Assembly (NCBI GenBank): GCA_023525715.1 | Contig: CM042016.1 | Span: 77,979,382 to 78,043,381, forward strand | Origin: Cichorium intybus | Taxonomy: Eukaryota; Streptophyta; Magnoliopsida; Asterales; Asteraceae | DNA: 64,000 bases | Direction: 5' to 3' | In this document: positions 10,158 to 20,292 of the stretch, piece by piece | How positions within the stretch are numbered: the stretch's first letter is position 1 | Layout of the letters: each line of letters starts with the position of its first letter | Translations under genes and position numbers: made by a program | The notes under the pieces: model-generated | The model's database searches: none | The model's input: only the letters and a program-made list of their open reading frames with translations | What the model was told of the DNA's origin: nothing

Positions 10158-11278
10158 TGACAACGCCTAATGATATTATATATTTTAGTTGTTGTTGAGC
10201 CCTATTCCTAGTGAAATTATATCATATATATCGTGGTATTCTCAATTTCGTGCCAGTACTTGTTTGGAAGAAAATAATAAAAACAGGGACCAAAAGCGTG
10301 CAAATTGGAGAAAGTTTGAAGAAGAAGGCAAAATCAGGAAAATACGTACGCGCGCCGCGGAAATCAAGAAGGCGCGACGCGGATCTAAGGCGGTGGAACA
10401 AATTCAAATGCCAAAGAAACGGGGATTAACCCCTACGCGCGACGCGGAAACCATAAATGCATGGCGCGGCTGCGGGAATTTTGCAACTATAAATAGAGGA
10501 TTTTTCAGCCGAAAACCCGAGCAAAAACCTGGTGAAAAATCGACCTCAAAGCTCTTTGACTCCGAGATTAAGCTTCTGCAACTTCATATTTGGTATTTCT
10601 ATGTTTTAGAATTTATTTTCATTTAGCTAGATAGTTAGAATTCAGTAGCTAGTATCTTTGGGAGTGAAAACCACTGATATTAGGCTTTAGTTTATGTTTT
10701 TGAATCATTTGGTTACTGTTTGTACTCGTGGATCTGAGTTTGGTTTATGATAATCATTTGGTTACAAGTAATTGTTGGTTTTCGGTGTTTTATGCTTGTT
10801 ATTGGATTGTGAATGCTTGGATTGTGTTTGGATGTTTGTATAACCTTGTTTGGACTGAATTCCTTTGCTGATTTGAGTGACCAACTAGGGTTAGCTTTGT
10901 GGGCTGAACATTAGCCAGTGACTGTTCAGTTGGACTTTAGTTATTGGTTTAGTTTATGCCTTGGTTTAGGTTTGACTGTTTGCCTTTGTTTGCTTTTGAA
11001 TCAGAGATGTACTTCTAATTTCAGTAAGTGACTAGGTTTGTTTGGAGTTTAGTTTAAGTTTATGTTTGGTTGGAATTGTTTCAGTTTATGTTTTTTGGGA
11101 TTAGTAGTCAAAAGCTTAGGAACTAATTCCTATGACTATAGCGTGACACTATAGTTGGTAATCTGTCACCTGACTTGACCACGTAACTCCTGCGGATCGA
11201 CCCTGACTACCACTGTGCTATTGTGTGTGTATTAGGTGTTTTTCTTATTTTTTACCGCATGACGACCTAGGCAATTCA
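10158..11278 (+). repeat. 3' LTR of Athila-1
   Basis: Near-identical to 274-1,393; begins TGACAACGCC and ends GGCAATTCA. The TATA box TATAAATAG is at 10,488-10,496. CpG palindrome pairs at 10,351/10,373 (CGCGCCGCG, CGCGACGCG) and 10,438/10,460 are better preserved in their left halves than in the 5' LTR. Confidence 0.92.
10351..10468. promoter_or_regulatory. Two CGCG-N-CGCG pairs in the Athila-1 3' LTR
   Basis: Starts 10,351/10,373 and 10,438/10,460, both exactly 22 bp apart. The right half of the second pair reads CATGGCGCG here but CGCGGCGCG in the 5' LTR. Decay is at CpG and affects opposite halves in the two LTRs, so the ancestral pair was intact. Confidence 0.6.
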
Positions 11279-11283
11279 CATCA
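11279..11283. repeat. Target site duplication CATCA, right copy
   Basis: Matches 269-273 and rejoins the copia tail: the sequence after it continues the family consensus seen in reverse at 25,850-25,890. Confidence 0.85.
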
Positions 11284-12180
11284 CGAGCAATGTTGAGATG
11301 ATAATATCTTATGATCTTAAAGTGGAGAGATATGAGTTATAATTTGCAAGGTAGTTGTTCATTGATAGTATGAAAACACATCGGTAATTCGATGTTATAA
11401 AACGTGCTGTTGTGATTGATTTGTCTGGTAAAAGATATAAGCATATGAGTCGAAACTTATTCGTCCCTTGACCCTGACGGGAAATAGATATTTGTAGGCC
11501 TCTCGATGATTTTGAAGTTGACTTAAGTGCTGGTCAGGCAGGACTGAATTGATGTGTTCAATTGGAAGTCTTATGTCATATGCAAATCAGAAATCGGGAA
11601 ACAGAGCATCGAACAGAGATTAATCACAATCCATGTCTCGTGTCTGAAAATATCTTGTTGGACGGAGGATCATATGATCACTTATCTATGGACAAAAATG
11701 ACTGGGTCAGAGTTCGGCAGCAGTTGAAAGTCAAACGAGGTTTATCTCAATAGTTGAATTGGACACGCGCGGCGCACCTATGTATGGGCCGCGGCGCGCG
11801 TACCAGTAATCCGGAAAAAGGCCTAGAGATAGGGTTTATCTCAGTTTGAAAGTCAAACGAGGTTTATCTCTAAGGGCTGTCTGGTAGCCTATAAATAAGA
11901 CCCCTAGACCTTATAAATCAGTGCTATTCTCTCCTGTTCTCTCTGGAATTTTCGTGCCCCTCCCTCCTGCTTCTGGGTGTGACTTCATTTGAGGTAGGAC
12001 ACTTGTGCTGCTCAGCTTCCAAGAAAGCCTAAAGGTTATTTTTTTCTAATGTATTCCTTTAGTTAATTTTATTTGGCCTTTAGGAATTTAGTTACATGTT
12101 CAAAGAAAGAAAACATAGATCTAATCTAGGTTGCATATGAACTTAGGGTTTCAGTTCATAGATTTGCATAAAACCTTTCA
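11284..12180 (+). mobile_element. Copia element, 3' tail and rearranged 3' LTR (right part)
   Basis: Up to about 11,723 the sequence is the reverse complement of 25,440-25,880 in the complete copia element. The polypurine tract and first part of the LTR are missing. From about 11,870 to 12,180 it matches the end of the copia LTR (TATAAATAAG, then the TTTGCATAAAACC end at 12,180). Between them lies an insert with a CpG palindrome pair, flanked by a 25-bp direct repeat (11,724-11,748 and 11,846-11,870). This insert is absent from the LTRs at 24,594 and 31,418. Confidence 0.75.
11768..11798. promoter_or_regulatory. CGCG-N-CGCG pair in a copia LTR remnant
   Basis: CGCGGCGCA at 11,768 and CGCGGCGCG at 11,790, again 22 bp start to start, with a spacer unrelated to any Athila spacer. 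It lies about 120 bp upstream of the LTR's TATA-like box (TATAAATAA near 11,890), the same relative position as in Athila LTRs although the element belongs to a different superfamily. Confidence 0.6.
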
Positions 12181-13163
12181 TCCGTAAGGTGAACAAGGAC
12201 AAGGATGTGGGTCCAAGTGGATATAAGGATCCGGACAAGCAACAAGGTCAGAAATCTGATTTTTTTCAAAATCTTAAATATGTACAGAATTATGTTTCTG
12301 TGATTTCTGAAGCATTTTATGTGCAGGATGATGATGTTGCATGGTGGGTTGATTCGGGTGCAACAAGTCATGTTTGGAAGGATCTTCGTTGGTTTAAAGA
12401 CTATCAACCAATTGAAGATGGACCTGTTGTAAAGATGGGAAATGTTGCTACCGAACCAATCAAGGGACGAGGATCTGTTGTACTTAACTTTACTTCTGGC
12501 AAATGTTTATCTTTAGACAATGTATTGTATGTACCGGGGATTCGAAAGAACCTCTGTTGTACTTAACTTTACTTCTGGCAAATGTCAAGACATGGTACTT
12601 TTGTAGGATTTGGATATGTATGTAATGGTATGATTAGGCTTAATCTTAATTATCCTTCTTATGATAATTCGATTTGTATGGCTTCAACTAGTACTAGCAA
12701 TAGTTTGAATAAATCACAATTATGGCATGCTAGACTAGGACATATTCATTACAAGAGATTAAAAGACATGTCTAAAATGAGTATGATTCCTGCTTTTGAT
12801 ATGAATATTGAGAAATGTAAAACTTGTATGTTGACTAAAATCACTATACAACCTTTCAAAGATGTTGTTAGGGAAAGCAAGGTGTTGGAACTCATACATA
12901 GTGACTTGTGTGATTTCCATGCAACACCTTCCCTAGGAAACAAAAAGTATGTTGTTACTTTTATTGATGATGCATTAGATATTGTTATGTCTATTTGTTG
13001 CATTCTAAAGATGAAGCTCTTGATAAATTTAAAATTTATAAACAACAAGTAGAGCTACATAAGAATGAGTTAATAAAGGTTTTGCATACGGATAGGGGTG
13101 GTGAATATTATGATCCGGTTTATTTTGAATCTACCGGAATAATACCCAAACCACTGCCCTTAT
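12181..13163 (+). pseudogene. Older Ty1/copia pol remnant: protease and integrase
   Basis: Fragmentary copia pol. A protease with WWVDSGATSHV (about 12,340-12,375) is followed by a GAG-pre-integrase zinc finger (LWHARLGHIHYKRL ... CKTCML, about 12,720-12,835) and the start of the integrase core (LIHSDLC near 12,892, HTDRGGEYY near 13,085). The frame is broken at about 12,552 by a copied 33-bp patch and again near 13,000. The sequence ends where the minus-strand Athila LTR begins, inside the integrase core. Upstream it abuts the end of a copia LTR with no PBS, so it is the target of that insertion rather than part of the same element. Confidence 0.8.
12474..12585. repeat. 33-bp copied patch in copia protease
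   Basis: The 33 bases at 12,474-12,506 (inside the protease) are repeated exactly at 12,553-12,585, replacing the expected sequence after RKNL and creating a stop. The offset is 79 bp. This looks like a template jump or a repair filler. Confidence 0.8.
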
Positions 13164-13788
13164 TGACATCGCAACAGTCGTCATGCGGTCAAAAATAGTA
13201 AAAATAACCTAAGACACACTAGTATAGCGGTAGTCAGGGTCGATCCATAGGAGTTACGTGGTCAAGGTAGGCAACAGATTACCAACTGTAGTGTCACGCT
13301 ACAGCTAGAGGATCTAGTTTCCGACTTTTACCAAAAACAATCCCGAAATCACAAATCCAACAAATCCAAAAACTAATTCCAATCCAATTCAACTTCTAAA
13401 CTAACATGAGTTACTGAAATCAGAAAGTAAAGTCTAAATTCAAAAAAACAATAACCATCCAACACAATCAAACATCCACAATTCATCCAAAAGCATAAAA
13501 TACCGAAAAGAGAACAATTAACAATAACCGAATGATTAACTATTAAAAACTCAGATCCACTTGTTCCAAAACAGAAAACATAAAATTCAGAAACTAAGAA
13601 CTAGTGGCAATGGTTGTCACACCCAATAACACTAGCCAAAGCTACCAAGCTACTAAACTAATTGGAAATTAAAAGAGAAAAACATAAAATACCAATTATG
13701 GTTGCTGAAAACTGAAACTCGGAGTCAAAGAAGCCTTGGGAGTTGTTCCTATGCCAGGTCTTTGCTGCATTTTTCGACCTAGAACCCT

Positions 13789-13797
13789 CTATTTATA
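13789..13797 (-). promoter_or_regulatory. TATA box of the Athila-2 LTR
   Basis: CTATTTATA on the plus strand, the reverse of the TATAAATAG found at the same place in the other Athila LTRs. It would drive outward transcription toward the copia remnant on the left. Confidence 0.7.
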
Positions 13798-13821
13798 GTT
13801 TTGAAAAATAAAAGACTGCAC

Positions 13822-13942
13822 CGCGCACAAGTAGATTCCGCGGCGCGCGTGCTGGTTTATCCCCGTTTTCTCGACATTTGAATCTTCTCCACTGCCTCAT
13901 TGCTGATTCAGCGCGTCACGCCCTTGTACATACCGCGGCGCG
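13822..13942. promoter_or_regulatory. CGCG-N-CGCG pairs in the Athila-2 LTR
   Basis: The pair at 13,912 (CGCGTCACG) and 13,934 (CGCGGCGCG) is 22 bp apart. A second, more decayed pair at about 13,822 and 13,839 is only 17 bp apart and may have lost bases between the halves. Confidence 0.5.
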
Positions 13943-14134
13943 CGTGCAAATTCGACTATTTTGTCTTTATCTTCAAACTTCTTCCATTTTGTACGCTTTA
14001 GCCCCTGTTTACATCATTTCTTTCCAAACAAGTACCGACACAAAAAATGAGAATACCACAACATATATGATATAAATTTACCAAGAATAGGGCTCAACAA
14101 CGACTAAAATACTTGATATTACTAGGCGTTGTCA

Positions 14135-15122
14135 AACACCCCACACTTGTGCCTTGCTTGTCCCCTAGCAAGAGAGTTTTTAACAAATTCTAATAAAGAC
14201 TCAAACAATTTTTGAATGTGTTCAATTTCAAAGCTTATTGCCCTAGGAGTTAGAGTGAAATAGTTTGTGAAAACATGATCGGAATATTCTTTGGAATTCA
14301 TGACTTTCTAAAGAACCCTTGATTACAAATTTTCAGTCCACAATGAAGTGTACGTACTCATTCAGATTCTAAAGGCCATTAAAGAACTGTCCATAACTTT
14401 CGATGGTATCCGTGTAGCTAGCTTTCAGAAATACCATCCTAGACCAGACGATCTTAGGTGGTAAGGTGCATAAGACACACCCATTTTAGACCTACCGGCT
14501 CGAACAACAAAGGCCACTGATTGACAATTCCTTCCTAAATTCCAATCCTAAAACACTCCAATCTTCTAACTCCTAAAACTCAACTTATTTGACTAAACTA
14601 GTAGCATGATCACAACTAAACAGTATTTCTCGAAAAATACCAATGCTAAAACATTCAGAAACTATTCGTTTCAAAATTACAATCTATTAATTTTTTTGAA
14701 AAATTGCTAAAAATTTTAAAATGACTCGTTTTCCGCAAAAATTTTCAAAAACACTCTTTCGACCGTCCACACCCCACACTTAAAACCGTACAACTCCCTC
14801 GTTGTACATAAAAATATTTTAGAACTAGGGAGAAAGAGTTACCCCTTTGACGGTAGATTGCTCGATTGTCACAGGTACACAAACACAAACAAAAGTCCTC
14901 GATTCAGAATTCAGGAGTTGTAGCGCAACAGTGAAACACGCGGGTGGTCAAGGCACGGTGACCCCACACTTGCTTGAATCAACTCCTCCATTTGGTATTA
15001 CATGCGTCACTCACAAAGAACATTAAATGCAACTAAACAAACAAATAAAATATAAACAAGCAGAAAATAAAGATAGTGTCATAGGTACAGTACATATATC
15101 CCAAAAGAAAGAGAAAAATACA
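14135..15122 (-). other. Athila-2 3' non-coding region
   Basis: About 1 kb with no gene. It mirrors 8,869-10,157 of Athila-1: the stem-loop at 14,153-14,172 (one base changed), the tract before it, and the conserved CCGTCCACACCCCACACTT and TACCCCTTTGACGGTAGA blocks near 14,764 and 14,850. Confidence 0.7.
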
Positions 15123-16315
15123 TCAATCGCTACCAGGTGGCCTAGAAGGACCTGCCTCATGATCGTGGGCTCGGGCTGGGAATGGTCGGGGGCGTCATCC
15201 CTGCTGGGTGGCCATCTCCAAAAGTACCTCCCCAATCCACTCCAGCTGGTCCTCAATCCGGGCCACTCAATCGTGCAATCGGCTGAGAGCTGTCGCCTCC
15301 TCCTGCTGCTTGGGCTGTGGTGGTGGAACTGGTGGTGCTACCCTCTGGCGTTTCCTGGGAGGTCCTACCTCATGGCCTGGTCGTGGTGCCCTGGCGGCCT
15401 CTGTCGCCACTCTCATATATCGCCCTGGTTATAGCTGCTGGATCAGATGCATGCTCTCCAAGGCTCGCACCGTCGTACGAACCGGAGGTATAGCCGTCAG
15501 GGAAGCCATGGTAGCAGCAGTGAGTAGTCTGTAAGAGCGGGCCAGGCAGGTGATGTAATGCCCACCGGCCAAAGGACTTCTGGCTAATGCACCCACTGCT
15601 CGGGTGGATAGAGAGACTGCTAAGGCTTACGGGAGGTGGAGGAACCTGGTAGGGTCGAGAAGCACCCACATATATGTCATGTCCTCACCGGACACCTTCT
15701 CACCCCCCCCCCCCTCTACATGAGAGATGTGGAGATGATGCGGTGCATGAGCCGGTGAAGCGGATTACGGAGCTGGCTCTCCCTGGCCGACCCCGCCTCG
15801 AAGTAAACATTGGATAACGGTGCCCAAATAGCAGCATTGGCCTCCCTCGCGGGCTGCCCCTGAATACACGCATGAAAGAATGGCGTGAAGTGTCGGCTCT
15901 GGAGGTCCTCTTCCGTGTATATACCCGTGCGTCTCCCGAACTCCCTGAGACTGCACTCCCTGGAGACTCCCCCAATCGAAAACGGACTAGCCTGGATCTA
16001 GCCTCCGTCGACGCTGGTGCATAGCGGACCGTGGAAAGGAACTCCAGAAGAAGTCGGTGTAGACCACATCATCTTGGTTGGCCAGAAGCCTGTCCCAACC
16101 ACGACATGTAAATGTTGCATCCCATCGACCCAAGTGCGGTGAAGGAAGGGCTCGATCTCAGCCCAAAGCCCGGCCTCCCTCAAAATATCCCGGTCGATGA
16201 TCGTCGCCTCGAGAACCCGGCGACTGATAAGTGCATCTCTCCTCGAAACATACTCGACAGAACTCTCCAGTCCCTCAGGGAACTGGAGAAAAGGATGACC
16301 ACGTCTGAAAGACAT
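15123..16315 (-). pseudogene. Athila-2 ORF1 (ATHILA ORF-1-like, frameshifted)
   Basis: The minus-strand start ATG (16,313-16,315) directly follows a splice-acceptor-like TTTTGTGCAG. The first 105 codons are open (FLQFPEG, RRDALISRRVLEATIIDRDIL, EIEPFLH), then frameshifts near 16,000 and 15,710 break it. Homology to the Athila-3 copy continues through REFGRRTGIYT, ARESQLRNPLHRLMHRI and a Pro/Gln-rich tail to a stop at 15,123. The protein would be about 390 residues. The family is found only in plant gypsy elements and has no known activity. Loss of reading frame shows this copy is dead. Confidence 0.75.
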
Positions 16316-16390
16316 CTGCACAAAAGAAAATAGCCACACAAAACAATTTTTTTTTTTTTGCAAAATCAGTCCTTTTCTTCCCCACCGAAC

Positions 16391-16423
16391 CGCGGCACGG
16401 CCCAAGAACCAGGGCGCGGCGCG
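16391..16423. promoter_or_regulatory. CGCG-N-CGCG pair in the Athila-2 intron
   Basis: CGCGGCACG at 16,391 and CGCGGCGCG at 16,415, spacing 24 bp. The homologous Athila-3 pair (33,205/33,229) is also 24 bp apart, so this spacing variant is inherited within the subfamily. Confidence 0.5.
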
Positions 16424-16628
16424 ATGAGCGACTGTTGCAAAATCCAAACTTATTCTCACTGATTTTCACCTGTTAACTCGATCCAAATACACTACAAGGT
16501 AGCCTAAGCACCGACTAGCCCCTCTACGGTGATCATTTGGCAAACAAAACACCCTACGAGTCAGCATTGCCGATTTCTAAGTTTTTAAGTTTTTGGATAA
16601 ATCAACCAAATTTACTGCCTAATCGATA

Positions 16629-16636
16629 GCTCTAAT
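16629..16636. repeat. 8-bp TSD GCTCTAAT of the MITE, left copy
   Basis: Identical to 17,291-17,298 on the other side of the element; uninterrupted sequence in the Athila intron would have it once. Confidence 0.85.
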
Positions 16637-17290
16637 TAGGGGTGAGCAAAACCGAACCCGGAAACCAAAAAACCGACAAAAACCGACAAAACCGAAACCG
16701 AAAAACCGAAACCAATGGAGAAACCGACGGTTTGGGTTTGAGTTTTTTAAAAACCGAAAATTTCGGTTTGGTTTCGGTTTTGGCAATGTAAAAAACCGAG
16801 TAAAACCGAACCGAACCGAATTTACAAAAATATATGTTTTTCTGTACATATTATATAGATATATAATAAATTTGCGAACAACAAACATAAGTAGCAGTTT
16901 GGTCCACTGGATAAGCCGTATGTTCCAAACCCTGAGGTTTGGGGTTCGATCCCCGTCCCATGCGTTTTAGAAAGAAGCGTATGTTTTTCAACAGTTTATT
17001 TGTTCTCCTTTTGCAATATCTAGTTCTCGTCCCACATCGCCTAGGAAATGAAAGTAAGGCCAAATTAATCCCTTATATAAGAGAAGACTCCTCCCCCTTT
17101 CAAGTAACCATGAAGGTCTCGGTTTGAATGGGTTTAAACCCGAACCGAACCGGTTAAAAACCGAAAACCGATACACCGAACCGAACGGTTTGGGTTTTGG
17201 TTTGGGTTTAGTTTTTTTAAAACCGAGCTATCGGTTTTGGGTTCGGTTTTTAGGTCAAAACCGACCCAAACCGACCCATGCACATCCCTA
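16637..17290. mobile_element. hAT-type MITE rich in AACCGAA repeats
   Basis: 654 bp starting TAGGGGTGAGCA and ending TGCACATCCCTA, giving short imperfect terminal inverted repeats, and flanked by a perfect 8-bp duplication GCTCTAAT (16,629-16,636 and 17,291-17,298). An 8-bp TSD with TAGGG termini is the hAT signature. Both flanks are dense in AACCG/CGGTT words, able to fold back on each other. No transposase is encoded, so it is non-autonomous. Confidence 0.8.
16891..16964 (+). other. tRNA-like (SINE-like) segment inside the MITE
   Basis: A perfect polymerase III B box (GGTTCGATCC, 16,943-16,952) stands about 40 bp after an A-box-like TAGCAGTTTGG, the spacing of a tRNA head. The region between folds as CCAAACC-CTGA-GGTTTGG, which is not a tRNA anticodon arm, so it is not a working tRNA gene. 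A downstream tract (CCCACATCGCCTAGG, then TTATATAAG near 17,074) may be its tail. It could be a SINE or a captured tRNA pseudogene. Confidence 0.4.
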
Positions 17291-17392
17291 GCTCTAATAA
17301 GTAAAAACTAGTTAGAATGACGTACCTCGATAGTGGGAATGAAATGAAAAAGAAAAATGCGAGAAAAACGTCGGATGATCGGAGCTCTAAGG

Positions 17393-17574
17393 CGCGGCGT
17401 GGGTTTGTGTGTGTGAATAGTGAATGTGACGTACCTTTTTAAATGAGGAAACCGACTAATCGATTCTCGTGGCGCGGATATGAGCAAACCGTGGCGCGCG
17501 TGTTCCCAAATCAACCCCTGTGCATCGGGTTAGTTTACGATCCTGCGGCGCGTAAAACTCATGACCACGGCGCA
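17393..17574. promoter_or_regulatory. CGCG-N-CGCG pairs upstream of the Athila-2 intron
   Basis: Pairs at 17,468/17,490 and 17,544/17,566, each 22 bp apart, with several CpG to TpG/CpA changes. A single half (CGCGGCGTG) stands at 17,393. Athila-3 has the matching pairs at 32,729/32,751 and 32,804/32,826. Confidence 0.5.
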
Positions 17575-17759
17575 GTCTTAAAAAATTCAATTTTCCTTCA
17601 TAACAACCCCACACTGGCCTTGGACCAATAACAACTGCAATGACGATGATACTATCTTTCTAATTACTCCTAAGAAATACAGTACCTACCTATAAAAGAT
17701 GGGTTGCCTCCCAACAAGCGCTAAGTTTAACGTCTTCAGCCAGACGGATTATTCTGCTC

Positions 17760-18161
17760 CTACTCTTCTTGGTTTTCTGGTGGCATCATCTTATAGTCTG
17801 GTGCGAAATTGTGGACCGTCGTTGACAGTAATGAAGTGAGTTGCGTCATCCTGTCACTAACCTGGCTAATCCATTGCTGTTGCGCTTCCAGAAGTTGAAA
17901 GACCTTCGCTTCCCTATCCCTTGCATCCTTCTCATATTGCTGATGCCTTGTTTCCAGCATTTCCATCATATCCAGCAGCTGTTCCTTGTCAATGGTGGAC
18001 AACGGATGCTCTTTTGTTTCCTTCAAAATTTCTTCTTTTCTGCCTTCTCCTGTTCGGGTCCATATTTTTCCTTTGTCTTTGATCCCTGGTTCCATCAGCA
18101 TACTGCTGCTCCAATACTTGTCATTGTACCCTTGAGGTAGAGATGTGGGACTTCTAAACAT
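17760..18161 (-). CDS. Short coiled-coil-like ORF replacing RT/RNase H/integrase (Athila-2)
   Basis: A 133-codon open frame between protease and the post-pol spacer, exactly where Athila-1 has some 3.1 kb of pol. It begins in MFRSPTSLPQGY, has a Lys/Glu-rich middle and ends in a likely coiled coil (TRHQQYEKDARDREAKVFQL, then LEAQQQWISQVSDRMTQLTS). There is no catalytic motif and I recognise no family. Athila-3 carries the same ORF at 32,214, so the replacement is a shared trait of this subfamily. In principle it could be a Gag-assembly or RNA-binding extension, but that is a guess. Confidence 0.6.
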   Translation of the reverse strand: MFRSPTSLPQGYNDKYWSSSMLMEPGIKDKGKIWTRTGEGRKEEILKETKEHPLSTIDKEQLLDMMEMLETRHQQYEKDARDREAKVFQLLEAQQQWISQVSDRMTQLTSLLSTTVHNFAPDYKMMPPENQEE

Positions 18162-18177
18162 GTTTAACCTTCGTTTC

Positions 18178-18690
18178 CTCTACCCAAAGAAGATATCTAA
18201 GTCTCCCGTTTTGCAATCAATAATTGCGCCGGCTGTAGCCAAAAATGGACGTCCTAGTATCAGCGCAGGCGCGTCCTCCTGACTCACGTATTCCATAACT
18301 AAGAAGTCCACCGGGTAGAAGAAATCCCCAACTTTCACTATGACATTGGTCAACTTACCTCGGGATACTTTGGTTGACTGATCAGCCTAGCTGTAATACT
18401 GTCTTTGTCTGCTCTAACTCTTCATTCTTGTATTTATCGTACAAATATCCCGGTAGCACATTCACGCTTGCCCCCAAATCCAGCAAGGTATTCCTAATGA
18501 CCACATCTCCTACCATGGCAGTAATCAGAGGCGATCTAGGATCCCTCTCCTTTTTGGACAGCGTTCCCAACAATGCCTCACTAGCCTTGATTGTCAACCT
18601 CAGAGTGTCAGGTGTGGGAGTCTTGCTTTTTCTATTTTTCTCACACATCTCCTGAAGAATTCTTGTATCCTCAGGAGCGTTCTTAAGCTC
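18178..18690 (-). pseudogene. Athila-2 aspartic protease
   Basis: Minus-strand retropepsin-like domain with NTLLDLGASVNVLPGYLYDK (about 18,430-18,500), then a one-base frameshift near 18,388, and the ILGRPFLATAG segment in the next frame (about 18,230-18,270). It is separated from gag by a TAG at about 18,693-18,695 that Athila-3 shares. It ends near 18,178 and is followed directly by the replacement ORF instead of RT. Confidence 0.78.
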
Positions 18691-19556
18691 ATCCTACAAG
18701 GGTTGGTTCATTGATGGACGAGCTGATTTGTTTGGCACTTCCTGCTTTTTCTTTTCCTTCTTACCCTTCTTCCTTTGTTTATTTACAGCTACCATTGGCT
18801 GCTCCTCTTCTTGGACATCCTTGTCCTTCTTTAGTTGAGGTTCCTTCTCAACTTGAATTTCCTTTTCCTCCTTTTCAACTTCAACTCTTTCGACTTTAAC
18901 ATCTTTGTTTTCCTTGCTTTCACTTTCATCCTTATCTTCATTTTCTCTATTTGGACCCTCAATTTCACTTTCATGACCTAGCAAATCTTCCATGGTCACC
19001 TTCCTCCATTCTAACTCAACAACATTGACATGCTCCTTTCCTGCTCGCTGAGTATGGTTCGGGTTGATTTTCGTGGTGCTAGGCAGCTTACCACTATCTC
19101 CCTTTCGTTGATCCTCAGGCATCTGAGCGATCTGCCTTTCCATGTTGGCGATGGCCTTGGCATTGGCCTGAGATTGCTGCTGCATGGTGTTAAACATCTC
19201 GTACATCTTTGCGGTCAAATCTTCCTGAGTTCATGTGGCATTGTTATTGCTGGCATTAGTCGGCCCCCTGCTATTGTTGTTACCGCTCCCACTTGCATTG
19301 CCAATGTTGTTTGCTGGTTGATACTGCCTAGACTGATTAGATGATTGGCCCTGATAATTATTCTGCCTTTGATTGTTGAAATTTTGCTGACCCTAGTTGT
19401 ATGGTCTATATGGTCGTCCATTATTGTATTGACCTTGACCCTGACCATAAACCTGATTTGCTTCCTGCATTCTTTGTCTCCCTGGCCTCCTTGTTGTTGA
19501 GTCTGAGGTCCGTTATGTAGAGTAGACATCAGTCTATCAAACTTCTTGTTTAGCTC

Positions 19557-19649
19557 GCTTATTTCCTTCTTGACCTCTTTCCTCAAGTCTGCATCAGCTC
19601 CCACTGCTTGCTTATTTCCTTCTTGACCTCTTTCCTCCAGTCTGCATCA
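19557..19649. repeat. 40-bp tandem patch duplication in Athila-2 gag
   Basis: The 40 bases at 19,557-19,596 recur with one change at 19,610-19,649 (offset 53 bp), which is not a multiple of three and so shifts the gag frame. Confidence 0.75.
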
Positions 19650-20292
19650 ACTGGTCTAAAAATTGCCAAGCCTCATCAGGATCCATCATCATGATAGTGC
19701 CACTAGACGATGCGTTGATCATTGCCTGATTCGTCTCATTTGCCCCTTTAAAGAAATGCTTGACCAACTGCCACTTCGAAATATCGTGATGAGGGCACGA
19801 CCTCATCAACTCCTTCAGACGATCCAAAGCTTCGTGAAAAGCTTCTCCAGGCTTTTGTTGAAAATTCTGGATGGCTCTCCTAATCTCCGCCGTCTTACTC
19901 GCCAGATAGAACTCTTGCAAGAATTTAGCTTTAAGATGGTCCCATGTGGTGATACTATTGGATTGAAGAGACGTGAACCAATACTTGGCCTTGTTTTTCA
20001 AAGTGAACGGGAACAACCTTAACCTAAAAATATTCTTATTCGTGTTCCTAGGGGTATTGGTATTTGCTATCGCTATAAACTCATACAAGTGATTGTATGG
20101 ATCATCCTGTTTATATCCCCTAAATTCAGGCAATATTCCTAAGAGTTGTGGTCTAATTTCTACCTGAGTGTCTACATCATCTGGAATATAAATGGGCGAT
20201 GAGTCATCGTACTCCCGTGGCTGGAAGTGCGATGCAACCGACTGCCCTCTCAGTTGTGCAAAGTACAAAGGTCTAACTAAATTACCGTTATA

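Larger units (their letters stand above)
274..11278 (+). mobile_element. Complete Athila-type Ty3/gypsy retrotransposon (Athila-1)
   Basis: An 11.0 kb element bounded by LTRs of 1,120 and 1,121 bp that start TGACAACGCC and end in TCA, with a 5-bp TSD. The internal order is PBS, gag, protease, RT, RNase H, integrase, predicted intron, ORF1 in the env position, then a long 3' non-coding region. Athila assignment rests on the tRNA-Asp PBS, the FMDD reverse-transcriptase box, the RT wording typical of Athila, absence of a chromodomain and the ORF1-like gene after pol. The LTRs differ at few positions by eye, so insertion was recent, but gag and pol contain stops. It sits inside a copia tail. Confidence 0.92.
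13164..14134 (-). repeat. 3' LTR of Athila-2
   Basis: A 971-bp LTR, TGACATCGCA to GGCGTTGTCA on the plus strand, the reverse of the Athila-3 5' LTR at 20,766-21,745. The minus-strand TATA box TATAAATAG is at 13,789-13,797. Two CpG palindrome pairs follow in U3. Confidence 0.88.
16316..17325 (-). other. Predicted intron of Athila-2, enlarged by a MITE
   Basis: On the minus strand a donor GAG|GTACGTC at 17,325 and an acceptor at 16,316 define 1,010 bp. Removing the MITE and one TSD copy (662 bp) leaves 348 bp, close to 333 and 334 bp in the other two Athila copies. The intron also holds a CpG palindrome pair at 16,391/16,415. Confidence 0.55.

Noticed and set aside
15700..15975. Overlapping minus-strand frames as separate genes
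   Set aside because: They are alternative frames of the degenerate Athila ORF1, whose conserved motifs jump between frames at indels.
16891..16964. Functional tRNA gene
   Set aside because: B box is good but the anticodon arm folds as a 7-bp stem with a 4-base loop and the acceptor stem does not close; reported only as tRNA-like.
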